From Spirogloea muscicola (Eukaryota > Streptophyta > Zygnematophyceae > Spirogloeales > Spirogloeaceae), in NCBI GenBank assembly GCA_009602725.1, contig WELB01000138.1, forward strand, positions 216,181 to 236,393: a DNA stretch of 20,213 nucleotides, read 5' to 3'. The translations under genes were made by a program, and so were the position numbers. Below, piece by piece: positions 1 to 10,800 of the stretch. Positions within the stretch are counted from its first letter, which is position 1. Each line of letters opens with the position of its first letter. The notes below the pieces were generated by a model. The model was not told the origin of the DNA. It saw only the letters and a program-made list of their open reading frames with translations, and did no database searches.

Positions 1-40
<40 letters not shown>
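1..40. repeat. (CT)20 microsatellite at the contig start
   Basis: Twenty uninterrupted CT units. Together with the poly-T at the other end this suggests that the contig was broken by the assembler in simple sequence rather than at a biological boundary. Confidence 0.97.
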
Positions 41-43
<3 letters not shown>

Positions 44-65
44 CTGCGGCTCTTGCAGACCTACG

Positions 66-175
66 CACCTGCCATTGGCACGTAACACCGGCCCTCCCAC
101 GCAAGCGCACTTCTCACCGGCACCTGCCAGTGGCACATAACACCGGCTCTTTCACGCAAGCGCACTCACACCAGC
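66..175. repeat. Two tandem copies of a 55-bp unit
   Basis: Copy 1 (66-120) and copy 2 (121-175) both begin CACCTGCCA and share GGCAC.TAACACCGG and CACGCAAGCGCAC. They differ by scattered substitutions and a small indel near the end. The function is unknown. The repeat lies just upstream of the first recognisable coding exon, in its 5' UTR or in an intron. Confidence 0.8.
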
Positions 176-215
176 TGCATCACTGGCAACACGGTTGCGG
201 CTGCGCCGGTGGCAG

Positions 216-877
216 ATGCAGGTCCTGGAGCCGACCGACTACGTGCACCTGCAGGGCAAGCCCTTCATCAAGAAGAGCGGTGTGACCCCTGGCCTCCATT
301 GCCGCCACCATATCTACAACCGCTGACGCCATTGGGGCACGACACTGGATGACGACTGCCGGTGGCCGCTGTGGTGGCGCAGGCTGGCGCAAGATCGCCT
401 TCTTCTTCGGCGTGTCGTTCGAGCTGCGGGACCTGCGGATCGAGCGCGAGCCTGGGTCGCCGGACGTCGTCCGCTGCGAGTGCGTCGCGCGCGCCAGCAT
501 GCCGTACGCGCACGTGCAGCCCACCGCCGCCGTCGCCGCTGCCGCCGCCGCGCGTCTGTGGACCTGATGGGCAGAGAGCGCGGCGGCAGGTCCGGCCGGT
601 TCGCTGAGGCGTGGGGCTCGTGCGACCGCGCCGAGAAGCGGTTCGCCAAGCCCAACAACGACGTGCCGTGCACGGCGGAGACCCGTGCCAGACGCGCGCC
701 TGCCAGGTTCCGCTGCCACTGGCTCGGCAGCTTCTCCGCGATAACGTCGCGCTGCCGCTTGTGTGACTCGTTTCCGCCGCGCTCCTCGTTGCTGAGGTTC
801 TCGAGTTGCTGTGGGGGTTTTGTGTTGCTTGGACTAAGGACCTCCTGGGGATCGGCGAGTACCGCGGGGACAGGTGA
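216..877 (+). CDS. Conserved small protein with GWRKIAF / TAETRAR / DLLGIGEYRG motifs, frameshifted as written, 5' end uncertain
   Basis: Four spliced exons fit: 216-279, 383-503, 590-706 and 839-877 (stop TGA 875-877). Introns are 103, 86 and 132 nt. Splicing restores continuous motifs: GKPFIKKS joins G-WRKIAFFFGVSFE, then CVARASM joins P-SGRFAEAWGSC, then KPNNDVPCTAETRAR, RACQ and DLLGIGEYRG. About 113 residues are visible. From memory, this motif order occurs in uncharacterised plant proteins and in archaeal or plasmid hypothetical proteins; I recall no function and assign none. The third exon is one base short of keeping frame: at 693-700 (a CG-rich run) RACQ is reached only by a shift, and the fourth exon's frame requires the same correction. 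This is either a sequencing error in GC-rich DNA or a decayed copy. The open frame continues upstream of the ATG at 216 (LRRWQ), and 213-215 is CAG, so an earlier exon may be missing. It is convergent with the receptor kinase. Confidence 0.6.
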
Positions 878-1814
878 CGGCGCGCTGCTGGGGGCTCCAA
901 GCACAGCGCAGCGTAGGCGGCCGAGCACAGCAGTCTGGGTGGCCGTTTCAGCGGTTCAGCAGCGGCGGCAATGCCCGTTGGCCATCCAGTCAAGCACCAG
1001 TTGAATCGCTTCATGGGGTTCCTCGCAGAAATAATAAGGCCAAGAGCAGGGAAAGCCTGTGCCAAGCAGGGCACAACCTGGCACTCAGTCAGGTAGTTAG
1101 CCCCGCTGCTGCAAGTTGGACACAGCCCCGGATTAAAGCCGGCTAGGCAAATAAGCAGGTGTCATTCTGGCTTGAGAAGGTGACAAGCAGGGAAAGGGCA
1201 GTGGTGTTTCATGCTGGATGTGTCCCAGGTGACTGCCTAGCCGCCTGCTTTTGAGCTGCAGAATGATTAGCACTTCGACGAGAAGAACATGGAAGAGAAG
1301 AGCGCCAATATTGCTAGCAGTTTTTGCTCTGTTGGGCTTGGCAGCAGGGTGATTGCTGCAGTACTCACTGCAGATTCTTGTAGAAACTGCACAATGAATT
1401 CCAGCTATGTGCATAAAGGTCATACATGATAGTTTCGGGCTGCCCACACCAATTGTGATGGTCACTGCATCAACCTCGTTAGTGGGCAAAATTTACAGGT
1501 CTTACGAATGATAAGTCCTTGGATAATCTCCATGGCTGCTGCCCAGCAAAGCTGCTGCTAATCGAAACCCGAGTACATCGATCGAAAGTGCCCAGATCTC
1601 AGAATGTTCATGAGGTGATAACATATAAGACCACAGCTCCTGCACACTAATACCTCTAGAAGTTGGAGAGTACAAGAAGCAAGTAATGGTGGGATGTATA
1701 AGAGGTAGGTTATAGTAGTTTATGGGATAAGAGATAGATTATAGGAGCTTTCGGGAGGTAAAGGAAGCCGTTGGGTAACTGTCAATCACAGTGGCTGCAA
1801 GACGGCAGCTCTGC
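878..1814. other. Intergenic stretch between convergent genes; no gene recognised
   Basis: I see no conserved protein, RNA gene or spliceable exon here. It should hold the 3' UTRs of the small gene on the left (plus strand) and of the receptor kinase on the right (minus strand). The longest open frame (1133-1489, minus) has no recognisable motif. Around 1690-1755 a purine-rich sequence of about 30 nt (ATAAGAGGTAGGTTATAG, then ATAAGAGATAGATTATAG) is repeated imperfectly. Confidence 0.55.
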
Positions 1815-4800
1815 TTATGTTGACTGCTCCTGCAGCTTGCGGTGCTCTGGCATCAGCTGAACCAGCACGTCTACGACCGCTGGCATGTCCGGCCTGCTTG
1901 CCGGCTGCGCCTGCAGGCACGCCCAGGCGAGCCGGGCGAGCTGCTCCATGCCGTGTACAGGGTAGCGGCCCCTCAGGGCCGGGTCGACGATCTTGTCAGC
2001 CACGCTGGCTGCCTTCTGCAGCAATGGGACAGCCTGTGCATTATGCAGAACGATTGGCCCTTATCGTTATGTTAGAACGTCTGAATAATCTGTCAGACTG
2101 CAGCAACGTGCAGACTATATCTGCAAGACCGAGGATTGCACAACTCATTGCCAGACAAAAGACTCACCCAAAGAACGAGGCTGTCCTGGCCCTCTGGCCG
2201 AGTGTGGTCGATGGGCTTCCGGCCTGTCAGCAGCTCCAGCAGGACCACCCCAAAGCTGCACAAGGAGGGGATGTCTCCGGCTCACCATTTATTCGAACTT
2301 CAATTCCTTTTTCATTGACACACGGCTAATGGGCAGTGACAAATTGCAGCAGCGATGGGCATCTATGAACTGCTGACGAGGCCATTCAGTGTGGGTCTTT
2401 CACCAATTTGCGCCTCTTGAGATGCTCCTGAGATACTCACACTTAAGTGATGTGAATGCATGCAGCAAGAATGCAACAATACCTGAACACATCACTCTTG
2501 ACTGTAGTCAAGCCCATATTTGCCTGCTCGGGGGCCTGATAGCCAGAGCTGCCTAAAACCCCAACTACGGATGATGTACGCGCCCCTGCCGAGGATGCTG
2601 CCGGTCTGGCTACACCAAAGCTGGAGACCTGGAGGATGGAGATCATGTATGACGTAGAAGTCACTAGTCATGATAATTATGAGCAATGCCTTGGCAGCAT
2701 AATCGTCCAATTTTCTTAGCTAGCAAGCAAGTAGAAGTCTCAGGGAAGAGTCCTCACCTTTGCTCGCCATTTCTCATCCAGCAGGATGTTCCTAGACTTC
2801 AAGTCGCCGTGCAGAATAGGCACAGTTGCCGAATCGTGGAGGTACTCCAAGCCTCTGGCAGCACCAAGAGCCACACAGATCCTTGCTTCCCAGCTCAGAC
2901 CCTTCTTGCCGGCAGTGAAGTCGAGATGCTCTCTGAGCGTCCCATTTGGCGCAAATTGTGTCACAATGAGCTGCTCATTCCTTTCAGTACAGTAACCTAT
3001 GAAGTTCACAAGGTTGAGGTGCTGTGCCTTTGACAGGACTTCCACCTGCTCGCAAACATGAAGAGGGCACATTTGTCATCACTGGTACAATATATCTCAG
3101 CCTTCTATGAAAGACATAGAAAGGTTTTGCCAGTTTCACCTGCAGTCCTGCAGAAGCTGCGAATGAGGTGAAAGCACACTTGCATACCTCAGCACGGAAC
3201 TGGCTGGTGAGGCCCTGGCCACTTCTCCCGCGTAAATGCTTGATGGCAACGTCTTGCCCGTTTGCGAGAGTGCCCCTGTACACAGCACTGCCCTCTTCGG
3301 AGCTGATCCGATGCCCTTCGTTGAAGCCGCCGCTGCTCATGTACAGCTCCTCATACGGTACTTGCAACACCTTGACGCTGAGAACTGTCTCTTCTGGCTC
3401 AGTCTCAACTAGTAGAGGTGGATCTTGGGAGCATCAAAGTAGCACAAAAGTAGAAAACAAGACAGGGTCAGCAGGAGGATCCATATCACATGCCTTGCCT
3501 TAGAGAAAGATAGCAAAACTTCATCTGGGTAAATCGTGGAGTCCTCATACCAGTTCTGCTATTATCGTCTTTGCGTGGAGCAGGTGCCTCATTGCCATCA
3601 AAAGAATTTGGTCGGCTGGGCAGCTGTTGAAAAGGATGATTATCATAGGTTCCCATGATGGTTGTGGACTTCTTGATGCTGCCTACACGGATCTCTCTGT
3701 ATACTATCAGTGCAATTGCCAGGGCAACCAGAGCCGCGGCACTTAGAACAATTGGAATGATGTAAATGAGTGGGACAGAGCGCCGCTTGGATTTGACTCC
3801 TGTCACCATTGCAAGGGCTGCATTAAAAGTATGACCAAGAAGCAGCCAGCAGCAAGGTCCAAGCAAACCAGAAATTCTTGAGACAGTGCCTCCAGAACAT
3901 TCCAAATGGCATCAGTTCAAGAATGTGCACAAGCTACAGAGCTTTGGCCCCAGAGTTTTTCTGACAATTTGAAGTCCTAGATGTGCACAATGTGCAGGAT
4001 GACTTCCTCTTGAATTCTCTGTCAGAATTTTGTCGTCAAGTGAGCAGACGTGCAAGCCTGCCTGGACAGCCGCATTCTGGACAGCTACTCACTCACCGGT
4101 TTGCCAAGGGTCGGTGACACTCAAGATGATATACGGACCCAATTGTGGATGCACCAGTGTGCCATTTAGCTCCAGTAGCTGCTTGCGCAGCGCGGAGACG
4201 TCCTCTGCGGAAAAGAATGGTCCTGCTACTGGCAAGAGCGCCAGATCAAGGATCACGCTGCCAGCTTGCCTTGACAACACAGTCATCTGCAGCCAGCAAG
4301 CCGAGTTGAGTACCGGAGACAGGACAGACGCCCCTGGACGTGCGGGCAAACACTGCGTGCCATTATCAGCATAATTCGTTAACAAGCATTGAGGTCTGGC
4401 AGACTCCAACACATGTAAAACCCATGAGAGCATTCAATCAGGTGCACTGCATATGACATAGCAATATGTTCACCTGTTCACGACATTGTTCGAGTATAGA
4501 AAAGGTATACCTGTGTTTGACTGGCAAGGAGCAGATGCGAGAATTGTGAAAGGAAGCTTCGCTGGTCTGAGGGTGCAAAGGTACTGAAATCTGCTGCCAA
4601 CAGCCGGACCTTGACCATCATAGGCGCCGAGCATTGACAGCTGGACTCTTGTTGCTGTAACAGCAATTGAGCTGTTGGACAGGCTGGGCATGCTGGCACA
4701 GATTGGCAAATGCATGGAAGTTAGAGGCACTTACAATGCACAAGCCCCTATTGCTTGTTAACTGCTGCTATCAGCTTACAGCGCTAATTGCTTCAAAAAA

Positions 4801-7191
4801 TCTTCAACAAGAAAACACACTGCTTGACCTCTCAAGTAAGCTTGAGTAAAATGCAAAAGATTACATGAGTGCTTCAATGTAGAGAACATGAGTGGCAATC
4901 AACCGCAAGGACGTTCCTCTGCTGTTGAAGTGAATGTGAACACAAGACTTACATGTATTGCAACTGCACAAAGTGCTTGAGACTGTGGATTTGCAGGTCT
5001 CCAGGCCTTGGTAACCGCCCGAGCAGATGCATGGCCAAGGGTCCTCAACGACACATGATTCAGGAGGTGCAGCACTGTGTACTGCTGCTATTGGTGGTGA
5101 CATGTACTTTGGTGGATGGGAAGTTGTAACGAGTGTCACCGGAGAAGGGCTGCGACGAGCCGGGGCTTTGGGTTTATCTGGTGTGCTTGGGTGCGGTGCT
5201 GGTGAGTTTGAGGCTTGCGGAGGTGGATAGGTGCTGGGTGGTGCATTTGCGACGCAACCTGGGGTGGTTGCCTCACACAGACTACCGGTGTCGTACCTGT
5301 TGCAGCACTGAGGACTTAGTAAGATAATGCTAGGTTCTGTGACTACTAATACGTCATCACAAGAGGGGGTCAGTCATAAGTTGGGCTTTGTGAGCACTCA
5401 CGTGAGCTTTGTCAAATGTGTAAGAGATGTAGGAATTGCTCCTGTGAGGTGATTGTGCTCCAGCTCACTGCCAGCGAGGAGACAAACTAGTCATGATTCG
5501 GCCATCTTGCCTTGGCATCATACACTTCGTAATAGAAGAAGGCCTCATTCCTGCTATTATCAGACAGGACTGTCCACCTCAAGCAGAGGCCGTAGATGCT
5601 ATCACCAATATCATCGTGCTCTTAACTATATAATGCAACTGGAGGCTAGAGCTTTTGAGTTATTCGACTGCAGGCAACCACTGCAAGCATAAAGCAACAG
5701 CAGCCAATCTTGTGGAACTTACAGAGTCTGCAGACTACTGAGGTGCCCAAGCCACTCCGGAATGCTTCCAGATATGCCGTTTGTGCTGAGGTCCCTGTGC
5801 ATCAATAGATGCAAGTATCAGCTCCCCACATTCAGTGAGCCTGCAGTGATTTCTCTGACCACCTTCGGCTAAACGCTGCTATGCACAGCAGTTGCTTGTC
5901 AACAATGAGAAGGCGCCTTGATGTATCCAGAGTGACATGCTTTGCGACATACATATCTCCGGCGCACAAGCTGTGCGCTTCTGTCATTACTGGAGCATCT
6001 CAAGCCTGAGCCACAACGTGCCACAAGATGTGACAAGGAAAGGACTGTAAGTGGACACAATAAGGTGAACCTCCTTGTAAGAGCAACCATTAGGCTGTAA
6101 GGGTAAGAAGCACTTTCATGTGTGCATGCAAGAGAACCTCCTTAAATCTCTTGAAACCATGCAGCATCTTACTATCACCTCAATCAATCCTGAGCCGCCC
6201 TTTGGCACTGAAAACCCCTTTTACTATCTACAGACTAGCCATGTACCCATCTGCACAGTAAAATCCCTCACAGAGTGGCGTATTGCTCACAAAGTCCTTA
6301 GTTGCTTCAGCTTGAAGATGGCTGCTGGAATGTCTCCATACAGGCGCATGCTGCCCAACAATCTACAAGCAGATGGTACTAAAATCAGCAAGGAGAAAGA
6401 AGGAGTGCAAAGTAATGCTTAGATGATGACTTATTTTACATAAGGACCACCAGAATGCAGAGAAACATCCAGAGACTTCCTTGAGACCCTCAGCACCCAC
6501 TGAATGTCATTGCAGGAAGCTTTAGCTCCCTGCTAACTAGCGCAGCACCTAACCGCAGGGAATAGGAAGGCCTACATCGCAATTTCAGACATGTAGCAGT
6601 GGTCTTTGAGGATGCCTAACTGTAGGATATAAGAATCTCAGATGATCATGTCACTCACAAGCCAACGACATGCTGAGGATGGCTGTTGTCACACACAACC
6701 CCTGACCAGCTATCACGGCAGGGGTGTTGTCCAGACCAATCCAACAGAGCGATGGGCTTTCCAAACGAAACGTATATCTGCTTCAGAGCTTCCACTGCTC
6801 GACGAAAATATGAGGGGTGAGACGTGCTATCACAACATCGTAAGTGCCTATGTGAATAGGAAGCTACTGTACATTCTGTCAACCTGGCCCACAACTTAGA
6901 CACTGCACCGTGTCAGGAATGTAGGCTCCTAAAGTGGTCACATGAGCTTGTAGGCAAGGCACAGAGGTCAACGGGCCCACAAACGGCAGGTCTTCCTTTT
7001 CCTCATAAAGCAGGGTGCTACTCGACGAAGGCATCTTCGGAACACAATGAGAGGCTCGAGGTACTGGTGACAGGAAAAGGTAATGTCGACTCACCCTCCT
7101 TGCGGGTGGCCTCAGCAGCGACCTCCACGGCGCTGGCTAGGAACACGAGGAACATAGCGAGGCTGAGGCGCCGGTGCTTCCACGACGCCAT
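1815..7191 (-). CDS. LRR receptor-like kinase, LRR-VIII-like ectodomain with a degenerate (probably inactive) PTI1-like kinase domain
   Basis: Fourteen exons fit with GT-AG borders and matching phases: 7191-7095, 6794-6659, 6362-6291, 5794-5723, 5467-5402, 5296-4953, 4683-4511, 4286-4097, 3817-3551, 3408-3188, 3045-2758, 2628-2483, 2255-2168, 2033-1815 (TAA). The product is about 792 aa. It has a signal peptide (1 to about 27), an LRR N-cap with [16 protein letters not shown], and three LRRs (about 78-148), two on 72-bp and one on a 66-bp phase-2 exon. A proline-rich stretch and a Cys-containing region (SCPTAQ...SSCQCSAP, then ...QLGPYIILS) follow, recalling LRR-VIII ectodomains. One membrane helix lies at about 398-423, followed by the kinase. 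Kinase features: VAIK Lys529 and alpha-C Glu546 are present. The glycine loop reads [10 protein letters not shown], the catalytic loop HGDLKSRN (non-RD), DFG is replaced by SFG (645-647), and APE (674-676) is intact. [10 protein letters not shown] and SLVLW recall PTI1-like kinases. It probably acts at the plasma membrane as a scaffold or co-receptor; ligand unknown. Exon 9 has an alternative in-frame acceptor 18 nt downstream. Confidence 0.88.
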
Positions 7192-7283
7192 GGCTCGCCG
7201 GGCTCGCCGCGCGGATGACTCGCGGCCGGAGGCTGATGCGGTGGCTGACCGGAGCGCCTGCTACCCTGCTGGCCCGTGCGGGG

Positions 7284-7365
7284 ACCGGCGGCGGCGGCGG
7301 CGGCCTCGGCGCTGGCCTCGGCGGCGGCCTTGGCGGCGGCGGCGGCGGCGGCGGCGGCCGAGGCA
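7284..7365. repeat. Interrupted GGC/GCC trinucleotide run
   Basis: GGC units are interrupted by CTC and CTT triplets. It lies just upstream of the receptor kinase start codon on the minus strand and would fall in its promoter or 5' UTR. Confidence 0.85.
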
Positions 7366-7740
7366 GCGCTACTGTGGCGAAGTGGCAATTGCTGGGGGAG
7401 GGGAAGAGAAAAATCGGGTGGGGGGGTAAGAAGACCGTTGGCTAGGACGGTAACGACTCGCCAACGTTATTGTCACGGCGCGTGGTTGTCACGTCGCGTT
7501 GGACACCGACGATGTCAGCCGCGTGCCGGGGCCGTCGCGTCGGGAGCGACGGAGACGGGGGGTGGGCCCGCCTGTGCCCCGCCCTGCCCTTCTGGGGCAC
7601 CCTCCCTCCCCTCCCGCTCCGCAGTCGCTTGCCAGGCCTCTGCCTTCCGTCGCCGCCCTCCCTCCCCTCCCGCGAAGAGTGCTAGAACCCTCCCGCTCCG
7701 GGCTTCCTTTGCACCCCCCTCCTCCGCCATCTCCGCCNGC

Positions 7741-7749
7741 GCCGCCGGC

Positions 7750-7781
<32 letters not shown>

Positions 7782-7783
7782 CT
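7741..7783. repeat. Second GGC/GCC trinucleotide run, in the exportin-1 5' UTR region
   Basis: Consecutive GGC triplets with one AGC interruption end about 50 bp upstream of the exportin-1 ATG. The nearby N at 7738 suggests that the run was hard to sequence or assemble. Confidence 0.85.
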
Positions 7784-7830
7784 AGGACCTCGACGGCGGC
7801 TCGCGCAACTGCGACCGGCGGGGTGGCGGG

Positions 7831-10800
7831 ATGGCGGAGCGGCTCCTCGACTTCTCGCAGCCGCTCGACGTCGCCCTCCTCGACTCCACCATCGACGCCT
7901 TCTACGGCACCGGATCCAAAGACGAAGTGAGCCTTGATGATAGCTTGTTCTGCCAGCGACTCGCTCCCGCTCTAGAAGCTCCTAAGGAAGCTCAAACGGC
8001 GCTTGGAGGCTCTCTGTGCCAAGCTGCTCTTTCCTTGTAGGCCTCGAAAGAAGATGACGACATAGAGCTTCTGGCCTGAAGCCCCTAATCAGCTATCAGC
8101 GCTACACTGTACGCGCGTCCGTCTTGCGGTCGTCGTGCGGTCGTGGCACTCAGCCTGCTTGGTACAGCTTGAGCTGGTGCGTCATCAATGCCATCTGCGG
8201 GCTCTTCCTCGATGCCTGCAGCGGGCCGCCGCGGAGCGCGTCCTAAGAGCCCTCCAAGAGCACCCTGAGACCTGGACGCGCGTCGTGTCGGTCCTCCAGA
8301 CCAGCCGCAACCAGAACTCCAAGTTCTTTGCCCTACAGGTGAGCTCCCATGGTGCGGTGTCCTTCACTCTGTTGCGAAGGCTAAGCATGTGCAGCTCTAG
8401 TCAGTCTGCTCAACTGCCATATATATATCTAGCAAGGGTTTTGCGCAGACGCTTGGCTAGGCACAGGGACATGCATTGAAGTCAATTTCCCGGAATTCAG
8501 CTACTTTTCTCGTCTTGGACAAGTGGCAAAGCCCACTTGCACACGGTCGTCACAAGAAGCGAGACCCAGGTTGTCGACATAGTGAGCGACAAGATCCTGA
8601 GGCTCCTGTTATTGTTTAGACTCTTGGCTATTGAGCTAATTCTAAGCATGCTCTTTCTTGTTTGGCACTTTGCAGGTCTTAGAGGGTGTCATCAAGTACC
8701 GGTGGAACGCCCTTCCTGTGGAGCAGAGGGACGGAATCAAGAACTACATCTCTGATTTGATTGTGCAGGTAGGGTTCTACTCTAGTAGCTGATAGCAGTA
8801 AGTCCTCTTTCAGAAGAAGCGCTGACCAGGTAGCTCCACTACCAATGTCGTGCCATATTCAGCATGCATGCAGGGTTGTCTGTCGTTGATAACAACTTCC
8901 CTGAGCCAAGGAGCTTTCCATCATCTTATTCAATTTGATCATTGTTATCGTTTTAATCACTTTAATCATTCCTGCAGATATCACGAGATGAGACGACATT
9001 CCGTTCTGAGCGATTGTATCTCAACAAACTCAACATTATTCTAGTCCAGGCATGACAAGATTGCCCCACCATCTCACTGCTTATTTCAAGTCTTGCATCT
9101 ACCTGGCTAGCATTGCTTAGACTGAGGCTTGAATATAATGTAGTTCCAGTTCCTAGTTCCTGGGCAATGGGGTCTTGCAGCCCCCTCTGTGACTTCAATT
9201 TCTCGACTTCGTCGGACGCCGATTGGGGCTGGCCCTCTTAGCTTGCTGTGTCTGATGACTTCAGACATTCATGTTGGGCAGGTCCTCAAGCATGAGTGGC
9301 CTCAACGTTGGCCAAACTTCATACCAGACCTTGTAACAGCTGCAAGGAGCAGTGAAACCCTGTGTGAAAACTGCATGGTCATTCTTAAGGTACTTTCAAT
9401 TCAAGAAGTTGGCTGCATATGCATGAGAAGCTGACATCCATGCGATGTGATCATGTATCTAGTCAATCACGGATACCTTCCATTTGCTGTATAGCTTGAG
9501 ATTGAGCTCACAACCATCTCTTATCCAATCACAGCTCCTGAGTGAGGAGGTGTTTGACTTCTCGCGCGGAGAGATGACCCAGCAGAAGATTAAAGACTTA
9601 AAACAATCACTTAACAGGTAAGCTGGCTGCCACTCATGTCCACATATGTCCTGCTGTACTCTCTGGTGCGCCTCTGCTCCAGGGACCAGACTCTTCCTGG
9701 CAGTGACAGCAATGTGGCTTTTCTGTGTGCACTGCTGGTGCAGCGAGTTCCAGCTGGTCCACGAGCTCTGCCAGTATGTTCTCGCTGCCTCGCAGCGGCC
9801 CTCACTGACCAGGGCAACGCTCTCCACACTGCATGCATTCCTCTCTTGGATACCATTGGGCTACATCTTCGAGTCCACTCTGGTCAGTCGGCCCCCCTTG
9901 GAGCTCATATTGATGTCCCATCTGCAGGAGATGTCAATTAATCTCTAGTTTGAGATGCAGTGTTGCTGATTACTTGTCCTGGGTGTTAGTAGCCAGTAAG
10001 AAGTACTCATGCTTGCTGAGGATCATGGAGCAAGATGACAGGTTGCAGATGTTAAATAGCTGCCATATATGCCTCGTGTGCACTGCAGTTGGAGAGTTTG
10101 TTAAAACTCTTCCCCATACCGGCGTACAGAAATCTTGCGTTGCAGTGCCTCACTGAGGTAAATCTACGATCGTGAGCTCTTTCTGTCTTAGCAATAATAT
10201 CGAATCGTGTCAAGCGTGTCGCTTCTGGGGAGCGCGAAGGGCATTACTTTGGCCAATGACGTCCTTTTCTGAGCCGCAATGCACTTGCTATGAGCCCTGT
10301 GCTGCCTACTCCACTCGTCATACCTACCCAGGATCACTTGCCAATATGTGCCTCGCCATTGGGTGGTTGCTGCAGGTGGCTGCCCTTAGCTTTGGCGACT
10401 ATTACAATCCACACTTTGCCAAGCTATACACGTTCTTCATGGAGCAGCTCCAGGCAAGAGAGCTCTTCTGCATCCAAATGCTGCAGACTTTAGACCCTGG
10501 TCTACAAAGGATGGAGGAGCTGTGATGATAATGCATAATAAGCAAATACATGGCATGCCTAATGCTGATGCAATTCTTGGCTGCCATTGCAGGCCATCTT
10601 GCCGCTCTCTACAAATATTCCTGAAGCCTATAATTTAGGCAGTGATGAGGATCAGGTAAAACTGGGCTATCAGGCAGTGACATCGGCATGTCAAGGACTT
10701 ACCTCCCTATCTCGCTAGAATTTGGCGTCCAGCTTAATTCATCACAAGTCTGACAGCAAGGCTCCCATTACCTTTACTTTTGCTACTTTGCCACTTCAAA

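Larger units (their letters stand above)
7192..7830. promoter_or_regulatory. GC-rich divergent promoter and 5' UTR region shared by the receptor kinase and exportin-1
   Basis: The two start codons face away from each other across 639 bp, so both promoters and 5' UTRs must lie here unless upstream non-coding exons exist. The interval is very GC-rich, with GCC/CGG runs at about 7284-7365 and 7741-7783. I see no convincing TATA box. A single undetermined base (N) sits at 7738. The apparent poly-Ala, poly-Gly and poly-Arg open frames here are by-products of the trinucleotide runs. Confidence 0.6.

Noticed and set aside
180-1074. Long minus-strand open frames opposite the small gene
   Set aside because: They are Arg/Ala/Ser-rich shadows of GC-rich DNA; the plus-strand exons carry ordered conserved motifs instead.
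1133-1489. 118-codon minus-strand open frame
   Set aside because: It has no recognisable motif or signal, lies between convergent genes, and open frames of this length arise by chance here.
5795-6290. A missed LRR exon in the longest receptor-kinase intron
   Set aside because: I read the minus strand for a phase-2 LRR exon of about 72 nt and found no LxxN..G.IP pattern without stops.
7137-7785. Open frames with poly-Ala, poly-Gly and poly-Arg runs
   Set aside because: They are by-products of GCC/CGG repeats in the divergent promoter, one of them crossing the N at 7738; they show no conserved features.
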